Positions 43,816-55,900 of a stretch of 64,000 bases of DNA are shown here, in pieces. The position numbers and the translations under genes are program-made. The notes below the pieces were generated by a model, which saw only the letters and a program-made list of their open reading frames with translations, had not been told where the DNA came from and ran no database searches. The first letter of the stretch is position 1; the number at the start of each line of letters is the position of its first letter. This stretch comes from Meandrina meandrites (taxonomy: Eukaryota > Cnidaria > Anthozoa > Scleractinia > Meandrinidae): NCBI GenBank assembly GCA_963693305.1, contig OY855905.1:19129937-19193936 (forward strand), written 5' to 3'.

Positions 43816-45838
43816 CCAGTAGAATGTTAGAGTTGAATTTAGATGACCTTAATATTTTCACTCTTCTGCTCAGACGATTTTTCTGAAACCTGGCTATGGT
43901 ATGTATTAAGTCAATGTAAGCTCATTCCACAAATTTAGCAAAAAACTATCAGCAAAATGTTTTTACTGTATACAATTTTGTCAAAAAAGTGGGATCTGGT
44001 TAAATACCAATATCATTAAAAATGTTTTTCCTCAGTAAAATTGAATTTCATATTATTATTACCAAATGATAGGTGAACATTTTCCCAAAGTTTCACAGCC
44101 ATTGTGTCAAAGCCTAAAAAGTTAAATCCAAAGTTTGTCATGGATGCACCTGCAATAACTATATATGGAGTCACCTTAAAGCATATTTTATTGGTAGAGG
44201 ATACCCATACAGCAACCCTGATTTCTATAGCCTCTTAGATATCAAGTTTGCTCTTCATAAAAAATACAAATGAAGAAAACAGTTACAAATCCTGCCTCTT
44301 GTCACACAATACCATCCTTTATGGTGCAAATACTTATGCAAAAATGGCATTTAATCCAACAACAACCACTACTTTGTAAATTTTTCAAGGATCCCCAAGT
44401 GGCAGATCCCTGAATGATATACTCATTCAAGCCAAACTCTAAAACAGGCTGTTACATGTGGATAGGAGGTGCACTCTCATTGTTATCAGTGAGCTCAAGT
44501 ATGTTAAATTTTCAAAGCATAACAGTTGAAATTAAGCCAACACGAGTGGTTTTATATCCAGTCTAAAACATGTAGCCTGTCTGGATTTCATTGCAGATAT
44601 CCATTAAACATTTATTTATTATTTTAGCAGTCATGGGTTGTCTGAGATTAAGTTAAGTGCCTCAGGTTGCCTGAACGAAAAAACAAACAGGCAACCCAGG
44701 ATAAGGTAGAAAATAAATAATCATAAATGACACCCAACTTCTATGAAGGTTCAGCTGTGTTTAACTGGTCTGTCCCTATAGAACTGTCGATGTATGATCA
44801 TAGAAAGGTACGAATAATAATAATTACATGTAATTTGCCTTAGTAAAATGTTTTCATATGATTTGGATGGATATAATTAAATTTTCCATAAGTAACATTA
44901 AGGTATGAAAATGGAAATATCAATTTTATGAAGATGGCACAAAGATGGCAGGTAAAAAAATAGCATGGGATTTCACACACGTAGAGAAGAAAATTGAAAG
45001 TTTGTTCTTTTTAATGGCAACTGTACTAGCATTTACTTGAATGGAAGTTTTGTCTCTTAATATTATTTGCCTGGTTTTGTATCCTTTTAATTCCTAGATT
45101 TGGCTTTTGAAGCAGTTTTTGTTTTGACTACAAATTTTCATACACTAGGCTTGAAATTCAATATCTTACAGACAAGCACGTTTTTAACAATTTTGGCATC
45201 CAAATTCATGGGTTTGAAATAGGGACAACCTGGATTATTATTAATTTTTTTTGAATTTCAAGCACTGATAATTCAAAGGTTAAGAATTCATGGCTACAAA
45301 AGTGTACAAATAAATTATGTACAAATAATTGTCGATTTTTAAACGTTTTCCTGTTGTGCCTGCAATTAACTGTGCTGCTGAAACTCACCAGTTCATATAC
45401 GTGCAGGACACTGAATAGCCTATTTTACTGTTGTGCTTAGTGAAAGCAGGCCTTTGATCAGGAGTGAGGCTTGAGTTGGCTTTGTTGTGATACAGACATC
45501 TTGTTTCTTTTCAATTATCCTGTTACCATGCTAACTTGTTCTAGAATTTCTATCATTGCAAAACCCAAACCTCAATTTGATACAGAGGCTTGGTTACATT
45601 TTACAGAATTGTAAAATAGTATTCTTTCTGTCTATAAATTAAATTAAACTGTGTCTGTTTTTTATGTGAATTGTGGTCTCTGTGGAACCAAATAATTTAT
45701 TGTTAATCAGGGCCGCCAATAAGATTTCATGTTGCCAGGCATATGAAATTAGTAGGTGGGGAATTGAGAGCAAAACCACAATCATACAGGTAGAAGTTTA
45801 ATAGTTGGCTATATTTCACTATGAAAGTAGCCGTAGAT
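43816..45838. other. Gene-free stretch (presumed intron of the plus-strand candidate)
   Basis: No supported exon, RNA or clear repeat. Confidence 0.3.
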
Positions 45839-45893
45839 TGTTCACAGTCCCCTATTTTTCCGTGAAGTCACAGAGATTGATCGTTGAGTTTGA

Positions 45894-46091
45894 GGGGTCG
45901 CCATCTTGGTTTCTTTATGCGGCTGAAAAGTGGGGAGAGTACAAAATGCCCGTGGGTAGGGGGGCGGGATGGAGGCAGTGATTTTTCTGCTCCTCCACCT
46001 CCATGCTATTAACCACCATCACCCCAACCGATGGGCATATTTGTACTCTCCACAGTTTTCACTCTCATTAAGAAACCAAGATGGCGATCCC
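45894..46091. mobile_element. Nested MITE with about 60-bp arms
   Basis: TCGCCATCTTGGTTTCTT with GGAGAGTACAAA on the left; the same order inverted on the right. The loop is C-rich. Confidence 0.65.
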
Positions 46092-46117
46092 AAAATCAAC
46101 AAGAAGTTGCCTGCAAC

Positions 46118-47075
46118 TTAAAACCACGCTTTTATTTTTCGCTAATTAACAGCATTTTTTCTCAAAAGTCATGGTTAAATTTAATCTGTTTCCACTGTGA
46201 GTAAAGTACTAGCAAAGTAGTCACGTGAGTCACACAATCCAAGGTTTACCTTATCCATGGCTATCTTTAGCTTGGGGTTTTTTCCCTTGTAATGACGTAA
46301 CCCCTGCGCGTTCGGGCACACTCGATTGTTTACTTCAGCAAATATTTCATTTCCCTTGATATCTCTGAACTCGCTTCGATGAAACAGCCAAAGAATTCAC
46401 TTCAGTTGCCTAAACCCACAAGAAATACTCGCGGAAGTGCAAATAATTTAATGACCGTCGCTTCTGCCGATATAAACTTGCAAAGAAAACACAATTTTGT
46501 CAGGTAGCGAATGTGAAAGCTGCAGCATCAGCGCATTCCATGGCTGACGTAATACCTTTTTTAGTGTATTTAATATTCCCTTTGAATCCAACGCTTCCAT
46601 AACCGCGTTTCAAAAATTAAACCCATTTTCGCCAACTAACAACTTTCTTCCTCAGAAGTCACGGTTAAGATGATGTTTTTTTTGTACTATGAGTTAAGTA
46701 CTAGTAAAGAAGTCACGCGAGTCACACAATCCGTGGTTTACGTTACTTTCAGCTATCTTTAGCTAGGTGGTTTTTTCCCTACTAATGACGTAACCCCTGC
46801 AAGTACGGGCACGATCAATTGTTTATATTTAATTTTTCTTCAAATCTCCTCGCTCCAATGACACAGCCAAAGAATTTACTTCAATTGCCTAAACCCACAA
46901 GAAACATTCGCAAAATTGCAAATAAATCAATGACCATCGCTTCTGGTGAAATAAACGTCCAAAGAAAACACAATCTTAATTGTCAAGTGGCAACGTCAGC
47001 GCATTCCATGGCTGACGTAATACCTTTTTTAGTGTATTCAAGATTTGCTTCGAATCCAACGCTTCCTTCCATAAA
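46118..47075. repeat. Two-copy direct repeat, period about 480 bp
   Basis: AATGACGTAACCCCTGC, AGTTGCCTAAACCCACAAGA-like sequence and GCGCATTCCATGGCTGACGT occur once per copy in the same order. The 95-codon frame at 46819-47106 reads one copy only and is broken in the other, so coding is doubtful. Confidence 0.65.
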
Positions 47076-47489
47076 ACCCGAAGAAAATATATTTCATATA
47101 CAATAAAGAAAAGAATATCCGTAACATTTTCCGTACATTAATGTTTCAACAGCTTTTGGTGATTAAACACCCCAGGTTGCGTGATTCAAAGTTCCGATCG
47201 CGATTTGGCCGACTTCAGTGAGGTTTGGGTCTGGTCACCGACAAAAAAAACGACGAAAAATAATAAATCCCGTGCAGAGCAAGAACCGCACTCGGCCCAT
47301 GGCCGCGCGGTTAATGATCAATCTCTGCGACTTCACAGAAAAATAGGGGACTGTGAACAGTTTAATTTAAGTAGCCGGGGCTCATGTTCACAATAGCGGT
47401 GGACTTCCCAGGCCCCAAGCCCCTCCAGCCCTAAGTGACAGTCCTGTCAATCATCTGTATGTAAGGCAATGTTTAAAGTTTCTTTGCAG

Positions 47490-47625
47490 GTTAACCTTGG
47501 AATGGTCCATGCAAAGTTGTCTTGATATCAGAGGAAAAATAAAAAAAACCCCAATAATTTACCAAATTGGTCATCCTGACAAGTACATCTTATCACAAAA
47601 AACTCACCTTGTTTCACCTTCATGA
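47490..47625 (+). CDS. Candidate terminal exon, product unknown
   Basis: Acceptor aagtttctttgcAG, start in phase 2, then 44 codons to a TGA at 47623. The residues look coding (LTLEWSMQSCLDIRGKIKK, then TPIIYQIGHPDKYILSQK). It is phase-compatible with 43211-43313. Some exon-like signals on the opposite strand overlap its end, which lowers confidence. Confidence 0.3.
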
Positions 47626-47639
47626 TTTTCATCCAGGAC

Positions 47640-49614
47640 CTGTATATGTAATATCAATTAAATATGAGATTTGATGTTAAGTATGTTTAAAGCCTAAACT
47701 AAGATGGAAAATTGAAATTTATATCTTGTATCTTTATATTTTTTTTACTCATGCACATATTGAATTATAGGATGCTTCAGTTGGGTGTATAACATAAATG
47801 AGATGTTGTCACTGAAAGAGTTAAAATCGTTATGTTCAACTAACATACAACTACTATACAACTTAATGTACAAATGTAAAACTATGCATGTAACCTGTGG
47901 AGCCCCTTGTAAAAGGGAAGGGGGATTATCTGGGGTAAAAGGAAGGAAGAAGGGTCCTTTTCTGCTCTCCCCAGTCCTCACACCCTATACACCTGCTATG
48001 CAGGCTACTGCCTGTGCTTTATAATAATGCTTTTATTACATCAAAATGGCCTTGATGAAAGCAGATGTACAGGCAACTATTTTAAAAACAAAAATTAACA
48101 ACATTTTCAATTTGAAACAAGACATGTTTCAATGGACGATTGATTATTATCAGTTTTGAGTTCCTTTATAATTGCAGTTTTAGCTATTGACTATTGTAAT
48201 ATATAGTAAACCACATTATATCATATACATCATGAAACAGGAAAACCCATCTCTATGGTTATTGTTTTCATAAATTAATCACTTGAATGCTGGAAGAACA
48301 CTTTTCTTGTGTTCCTTCAACACCCATGGAGAAGGGTGATTGTTTCTTTTATTGATGGAGACTAATTTGCAAAAACAAAAACAGTTAAGCAGAAATCTGA
48401 ATATTTGATTTGGGATATTGTTTTGAGCATGCTCTTGCTACACGCATGCTACATGAAAGCTGGCATGGTATTATTGCGTCGGTTGCTCAATCAACACTTA
48501 ATAATAATAGTAATAATAATAATAAAATTTATAAAGTGCTAAAATTATAAAATATTTAAAGCACTTTAAAGTGTAGAAAGAATGTTATAAAAATACTAAA
48601 CCGATAAACTATTAAAAATATTAACATAATTATTAAAACAATCAAATATTAAAAAAATATTTAAACAAATTCTATGCTAGCTTGAAAAGGTGTATCTTTA
48701 ATTTTGATTTAAAAACATTAACATTTGGACTGGATCATATTTCAAGTGGCAGTTTGTGCCAGAGAAATGGCCCAGAACAGGCAAAGGCACGATCACCAAA
48801 GGTCTTGAGCCCCTCTTGAGCAAGCCTAACTTGGTGCCTGTGTTGTAATAGATTTATTTTGCAGGAGTTCAGCTACTGCTTTCAATAACTATATATAGTG
48901 ACGTGTTTTCAGGGTGGGTGTTGACTGCATTCAGAAGTGTTTTGTAAGCACATGATGTATGGCCAGTCAACTTCTGCTTGTAAAGGCCCTCTTGTGCTTG
49001 TACATGTACGCATGTCTTGTGTGTTTGATATATTACTTCACAAGCCAAAGAGAACTTTTAATTAGCAGAACAGTTTACTAGGAAGTAGTTTCAAATTAAT
49101 GTGTACATGTCCAATTTTGAAAAGTTGAAATTGGTTGGCTGTAATTGGACACCCATTTGATTACATCTTAATAATTATTAATGTAACAAATAAGTGTGTG
49201 GAGGACTTAAATTAAAAAAAAAAAGAATTTTTCAATTGAAGGGAAAAATCATATAACCAACAAACTTCTCTTTACCTCCAGGTTTGTAATTGGAGTTTGT
49301 GACATTGCTTTCAACACAGGGATTACATGTCTATAAGGCCTAGGGGAACATCACAGAATGAGATAATGTAAGTACATTTGAAATGTATGTAACGTTTAGC
49401 TACAAGCATCTTAAAGACCAATGATGAGGAATAACTATAATGATCCAGTGGCGTAATGCATGTGGCTTTCAAATAGGAAGAATTATTTAAACTCCTGTAA
49501 TATAACTGAGGGTGTATTTTGATCATGACCCAGGTTCAATTCCCATGTTATACCATGTATTTGTTCTACTGATGGTCCCTTTGAAATGTGACCACAACAG
49601 AAAAACCCCTGAAA
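47640..49614. other. Gene-free stretch between two converging candidates
   Basis: Includes an AT-rich (AAT)n tract near 48500-48535 and a repeat-like segment around 48740-48840 (GCACGATCACCAAAGGTCTT). A weak exon-like segment on the minus strand at 49276-49307 may belong to the micro-exon gene. Confidence 0.3.
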
Positions 49615-49765
49615 CTCATTCACTGGTTCCCATTTATACTTCTGATAAATGGATGGAAAGAGGCACAATAAATTGTCTTGACCGTATAACAATCCCAGCC
49701 CTGAGGCCCAAACCTGCTGTGAAATTAATTGCTTCTGTGCAAGGACGTGGCCACAAAGCTCAGTT
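49615..49765 (-). mobile_element. tRNA-derived SINE, partial inverted copy
   Basis: On the minus strand it shows GTCAAGACAATTTATTGTGC and CTCTTTCCATCC, matching the body of the SINE at 2014-2315. Confidence 0.55.
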
Positions 49766-49911
49766 ATAACTTGCGTGTGGTTTTGTATATAACGGCCGTG
49801 AACACGCTGGAATAATGGAAAAGGACAAGGTAGAAACCTTATCAAACAAAGAATTCTGTGATACAGAGTGTCGAGTTAAATAGAAATGCAACACAACTGA
49901 TGTTAACTTAC

Positions 49912-52900
49912 CCAGTAGGACCAGTAGGACTGTCTGGTTGCTGAAATGAAATTAGTTCGACAAAATTAAGGAAGGAAAGCACATCTTGATTAACAATCGT
50001 AGGGAGTTTTAAGCGACTTTCTTGTTTTGAACAGTGTCTGATTATAACATGATTACAGCGTTCAGTGCACATAAACATGTACGTGTAAGCTAACTAAAAT
50101 CATGGAAGGGTTTCCACATTTCGTTCTTACGTTCAATGGAATTATGAAATTTTCCTTTCATTTTTTATTTGATACAATTACTGATACAGTTATCACAGAA
50201 TTAAGCGTGGAAACGTTTAAATACGAATATCAAAGCTGGCAAAGAGTTTTAAAAACAACACTTAGCTCGCAGCATATTCAAGAATTCAAATTACAGTGTG
50301 GCAACACATACATTTATTCGACAGCTGCAACAGGTTGGTAGACAAATTGGTATTGTTTTCTTAACAGTTTTCTGAAGTTTGTGATTGTCTGACTTTTTTA
50401 ATAACTGCCGCTGGTATGTCTGCTGGTGTGATTTTGGGAAAATCGCTGGTGACGACCAGCGAAAAATGACAGCTGAAATGACTGTAAATATTTACACGCA
50501 TTGTAAAGGGAATGCACAATGTGCGAGCCAGCGAGCCATGCGAGGCAGACCTGCGAGGCACTTGAAAACACATTGGTTAGCCTAAATAGCACTCCGGTTA
50601 GCCTAAATAGCACTTCGGTTAGCCTACAGTTAGCTCTTAGGTAGCTTGCGGTTAGCTTTTATATTGGGATAAGGGATTTCTTGCTTGCCCGGTTCACATG
50701 GCTTGCGAGTCATGCGAGGCAAGCGAGCCATTTCGGTTAGCCTAAATAACACATTGGTTAGCCTAGCAACACTCCGGTTAGCCAAAAAAGCACTTCGGTT
50801 AGCCTACAGATCGTATAGGTAGCCTTTTTATTGGTATTTTTAAGTGCCTCGCAGGTCTGCCTCGCATGGCTCGCATGACTCGCTGGCTCGCATATTGCAC
50901 ACACTCCATTGTAAACATCACGAAGAATGATTAGGTGCTTGATCGCAAACCTAGCAAAAATGCAATGTAAGTTCTTGCTGAAATTACAAATGAGCACAGT
51001 ATCGAGACAACTGTCGAGAGAGATCGAACTGAGCAAAAGAAGCGATATTTCTCTATTCAAGGGCTATCAAGCTTGAAGGCATGTTCGGCCGTGAGTATGG
51101 AAGGAAGCTACGTGTAAATCAACACGGCATCTTTCTTATATCGTCTTGTACTTGTAAATTGCAGGACACAAGTGTGAATCATACTTACATCTCTACGTGC
51201 GGGTTCCATTGGTATGCTCCTAAAAAAGTACAACACATGCATGTTAGATGTGCGTACGCCAAGGCTTCGCGAGACAAATTCCGATTCAAAGGGCGTGTCG
51301 TCTTTATTGATCGTTCTTTGGAAGCGATTGGTGCAAAACCCCTTCTGTGTATGTCTTCGAAACGCGTTTTTGACTCTTTCGAGTGTAGTAATCACGTCGT
51401 TTTAAGGTTGTTATTGATGAAAATACAACTGATACTTCTACAACTGTAATTCAACGGTTTAGGTTCTTCACGTGCCATTTACTGTACACAAATGGTTATG
51501 GCAATCTTCTTCTCCTACGGAAACCGATTTGCTTGTTAAACGCACGTCCTCTAACCGTGCTAAGTGACTGATGTGCTATGATGTGTTATGTTTTGATTTA
51601 GGTATGTGTTAACGAATTAACAAGTGTTGTAATGAGAAGTAAGTCTAAAGGTGTTTTATAAGTGAGTAAGACGCGACGTAATCGTTGGCACCTGTAAGAC
51701 GTAACATATCTCAGCTCAGTCAGCTGTTTGGATTACTAATTTGCCCACTCAAATCAAAATAATAAATCTTACCTGCTGCTTTCAATTTAATACGCGAACC
51801 GGTCCACCGACAAGTTAAACTACCTTGTATAAAATATCAAAGATGATGCTCCGAGAGCAAGCACGTGTGAAGTCGTTGATTGGTTAGGAGAGGGGAGGAG
51901 AGGGAGGGGGTTGTTGAATGCAAACTCTTGTCAGAAATTTTCATAGTGGTGTGACATTCAAGATTACTCACATAAAAGTCGTTAACAAACAGTACTACAC
52001 AAAAAGCTCTTGTATAGAGCTGCGACCTGCTGTTGTTTGTTGTAAGAAAACATTAGCCTGAGTGTACGCGTCATTGTTTGATTGGTTGTTCGCTCCGGAT
52101 GTTTTTTTTACAGGAGGAACTGTGTTGCCATTTGCGAATTGTTTCCATTGCACGACTGTCGATCAAAGTGTTGCGTGACTTTGGGTTGTCCGTTATAAAA
52201 GGCGCCTAGGAAATCTTATTTAATACATGTGTCGCTACTTTGCTAGCAAAGGATACCACTAAAGAAAAATTAAATACTACTTAACGGTCTGATGTGGGGA
52301 ATGTGGCCATATTTTTTTAGTATCTGGAGATAGAACTTTAGCTTTTTATCATTCACATCTTAAATTTTACATGTGATCTAGTCGGACGGCAATGGTGCGG
52401 CACCCCATGTTTTACTCTGAACTATGCATTATAACAAATCAGTACACTTGTTGGAAAAAACAGAATTTGATGTTATGTTACAGGTAGTTAAGAATAAAGA
52501 TCCCGTTATGTTCTCTTATAACAGAGCCTTAATGTAGACGCACTCAACGGTTTTTAATACTATCCATGAAACCTGTACGATCTTGTGGTGTTTCATTAAG
52601 AAACTCTGAATGAGGTATACAGTCGCCTTGTTGAGCAGTAAATTGTGAATTTAGTGCCTTGAAAGACCACAATCAGAACTTATAAACCTACGCCTTAGTT
52701 TTATAACAAGAGCGAGTTTTATCGCGTGACTTTCGTTACAGCGGAAGGCCACGACACATAACACATAATTCAAATTGAATCGTTCTCTGCAAGTTATTCT
52801 CTTTGTTCAACACAACTTATAAAGATCGTTTCTTTCTCTTGAAAGTTATAAGCTGCAACTGAACTTGCCATTGAGTCTAAAATTGTTGTAGTCTTTTTAA

Positions 52901-55900
52901 AGACTACAACAAGACTACAGCGCGATAAAAGTCGCTCTTGTTATGAAATTAAAGCGTAGGTTCATAAGTTCTGATCGTGGTCTTTCAAGGCTCTCAATTC
53001 ACAAGTTACTGGTGTTTATGAATATCTCTTACCTCGACATGTCTTCGCCATCCTTAATTTTCCGTTCTCAGAGCAGCACAAGTACATTCTAGCGAAGCGA
53101 GTTCCCAAAGCTATATAGATATATACTCCAGCCGAGTGAATGGAAGCTTTGCCAGTTTAATGCACACAAGCTCAAAGGTTTTTTTCTTGTTTATATATTC
53201 CTGTACCTGGAGGTACCTGTCCGAGCAGATCTTAAGAAATGTTTTTCTTTTGTTCTGCTGAATATCGTGTTCGCTCCATGCCCAATATAATTGCCGGAAA
53301 AGAAAGGGAGTTTTCCCATCTTTTGTCATGCATAAGCATTCTTTTTGTGCTTGTTTATGTAAAGTTCTTGCTACAGAGATAGATTTCCTGCCCAAGATCT
53401 GTGTCTTTGAATTTGTTTGCAGTCATTCAAGTTCAAGAAATGTTCGCGCCACAGTTGAAACCGAAGATAAACTTTCAGTTACGAGTGAAGAGCATGCGCT
53501 TTCACCCACTTTCAGTGTTACGTGCACAGCGGCTGTCGTTCGCAAACAAACAAGGATCGAAATCCACCAATCACAGCCCACTAGCATGACCTTCAGAACT
53601 TGTGACTCATTTCCAAAAAGTGACATGAAACGAACACTGACATGTGATTGGTGTGTTTCGATCCTTGTTTCTTTAGCAAGTCGAAAGACATTGAAAGACG
53701 ATGTCAAAAGATGGATGTCGAAAGATTGGCGCTATGCAAGTAACACTGAAAGCGAGTGTAATACATCACCAAAATTATTGAAACCGTCCATTCTATGTGC
53801 TTGTCTTTTGACCCGGTAAATATACACTTGTTTTTCGTAGTAGAAAGATAAACTAGAAGACTTATTTCATATTGTATTCACTCGGGAAATTACCTCGAAC
53901 AAAATGGAAAATATCGGTTGGGGTTTCCCCCTCGTTGCGGTAATTTCACCGTCTCAAAGGTGTACTTTAAATAGACCTTCAGAGTGACTTCTCTGCACTG
54001 AGTTGATTTAGTGAGACTTGTGTTTTCATTAATGATAGCAGAGTCCGCGGATCCAGTGGAAACAAAATATTGTAAACGAACATAGGATCCCAACTCGATT
54101 GAATCTCGAGTTTTCCACTTGACCACTGACAGCAGCTGTCAGGCGAACGTTCCCGAAAAAGACGCTATTCTCTGCCTAACCCAAGACGCATTGTTTATGT
54201 GTATGTTCTGCCGAATCATGGGCTAATTCCAAGATCTCTTCTCCGAGGTCTGTTGTCCGAGTAGATCGATTAATTGCGGAATAGTCACTCCCTAATCACC
54301 TCAAGGTAAGATACCGGCGCCATTTTGAGTACGTGTACAGGGAGAGATCTTTCGCTTGTTCCAGGACATCGTGAACGAGTCACGAAAGCAAACGGTCGAT
54401 CATTTTTTTTATGAACAGAGAAAAGGAAAAGAGAAGCGATTAGATGGGGCGGGGAGTGGAGGAGTTTGTGTCGATGTTAAGAGAGGCAAGGATCGTAGCC
54501 TTTTGTTGATGTTGTGTTCTTTACACATGTCGGTTGGAATGTACATGTTCTTTGTAGAAGTGCCGGATGGCCAATGCAGTCAGAGGAAAACTAGGGCTTA
54601 ATCATTGACATTGTGCAAGGCAGGAAGGGGATTGGGAGAAATGATTTTTAAGTAATCTACCATTGCGATCCTTTTCTGTATATTGGGTGAAATGCACAAC
54701 AGGAAGTAAACGTTAACCCTTCCAGACTTTAACATAACTTTACTGTCTTTAATACGACAAAAATATCGTTTCTATCGTTACATTTACAACTTCAACCCTT
54801 AGGCCATGCAGGCAACTTAACGAAACTTTTTTAATGTGAATAGTCCACACTAAATGCAATGATTGATAAAAAATAGGATGCCTGCGCAGCGTAGGTGCTA
54901 AATGTATGAATAAAAAATTAAGTAATACTACGCTGTATAGTCAAAATATTTTTCCCTGATAATAATAATCTTTGGTGGAAACGATTTCATGCAGTGTACA
55001 GTATAAAATAAAGAGATTTGCTAACGCCGAAGAATTAGGTACTCATTTTGATTGCGTGAATAAGGTTTGGAAATTACGTCACGCAATCATCACGATAGGA
55101 CCTGTTATTATTGGGACTCACTTCGACGGGTTGTCATGACAACCTTCTTACAGAGCTCGTTCTATTTTCAGATTGGACAGAAACACTTGGGCACTTCTTC
55201 TTACTAACAAAACTACTTGTCCGATCGACTGTGCCAAACATTTGAAACGTTTCAGGACAGTAATAAAAACAAAACAAAAAATGTAAACTGTCATGTAAAA
55301 CACAATAGCACTAACAGCGAATTTCGCCTGACAAAACAGAAACTTTTGAGGGGCTGTGCTACAAGTAAATAACCGAACAAAAGTAAGTTTTGCTCTGAAA
55401 AGAGTGAATTGGCGGAGTCGATGTTTAACATAGTGACTTGGTGCAGTTTTTGACAAGGTGTCTGGCCTATTAAATGTGTAAAACAAACTATCGATGTAAC
55501 ACAGCCCCACGACTATTTCACTTAGTAAGCAGATATAGAAATGTTACAAATAAGAACAGCTCTTCTGTATTGATTTCAACTCCCTCCTGCAGAGAACAAA
55601 ATAATAATAATAAAAAAATGTTAGGGATGCTCGAGTTGAGGCCTTAGCGATTGTAAATGTTGGCTATTAATTTTGCTGAATTTTTTGTGAATCAGAGATT
55701 GTGTGGCAATTACAAAAGCTTAACAAGACAACTTTTATGGTACATTATGGACTTTTTAAATTTAATCAATTCAGAAGACGCAGAAAGATTTCAACAATTT
55801 CAGGGAATCGTACTCATACTGTCTTACATAATCCATAGCGTAGCCCTATATGGTTATAGTGTGGTAAGAGTCTTTTGTAATCTTGTGTGTGGTGACCGAA

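Larger units (their letters stand above)
45839..47360. mobile_element. Composite inverted-repeat unit, about 1.5 kb
   Basis: The arms TGTTCACAGTCCCCTATTTT (45839-45886 and, inverted, 47312-47360) are about 48 bp with few mismatches. Inside are a smaller inverted-repeat element (45894-46091) and a two-copy direct repeat (46118-47075). No transposase or target duplication is recognised. Confidence 0.55.

Noticed and set aside
47608..47639. Minus-strand 32-nt exon-like segment (VLDENHEGETR)
   Set aside because: Good splice sites, but its phase does not join cleanly to the micro-exon chain and it overlaps the plus-strand candidate exon 47490-47625.
49276..49307. Minus-strand 32-nt exon-like segment with donor gtaaag
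   Set aside because: It is open after the exon at 49912-49940 but leads to phase 1 with no supported continuation.
53328..53819. 163-codon plus-strand and 94-codon minus-strand ORFs
   Set aside because: Much of both is the palindromic MITE at 53540-53678, which keeps frames open on both strands.
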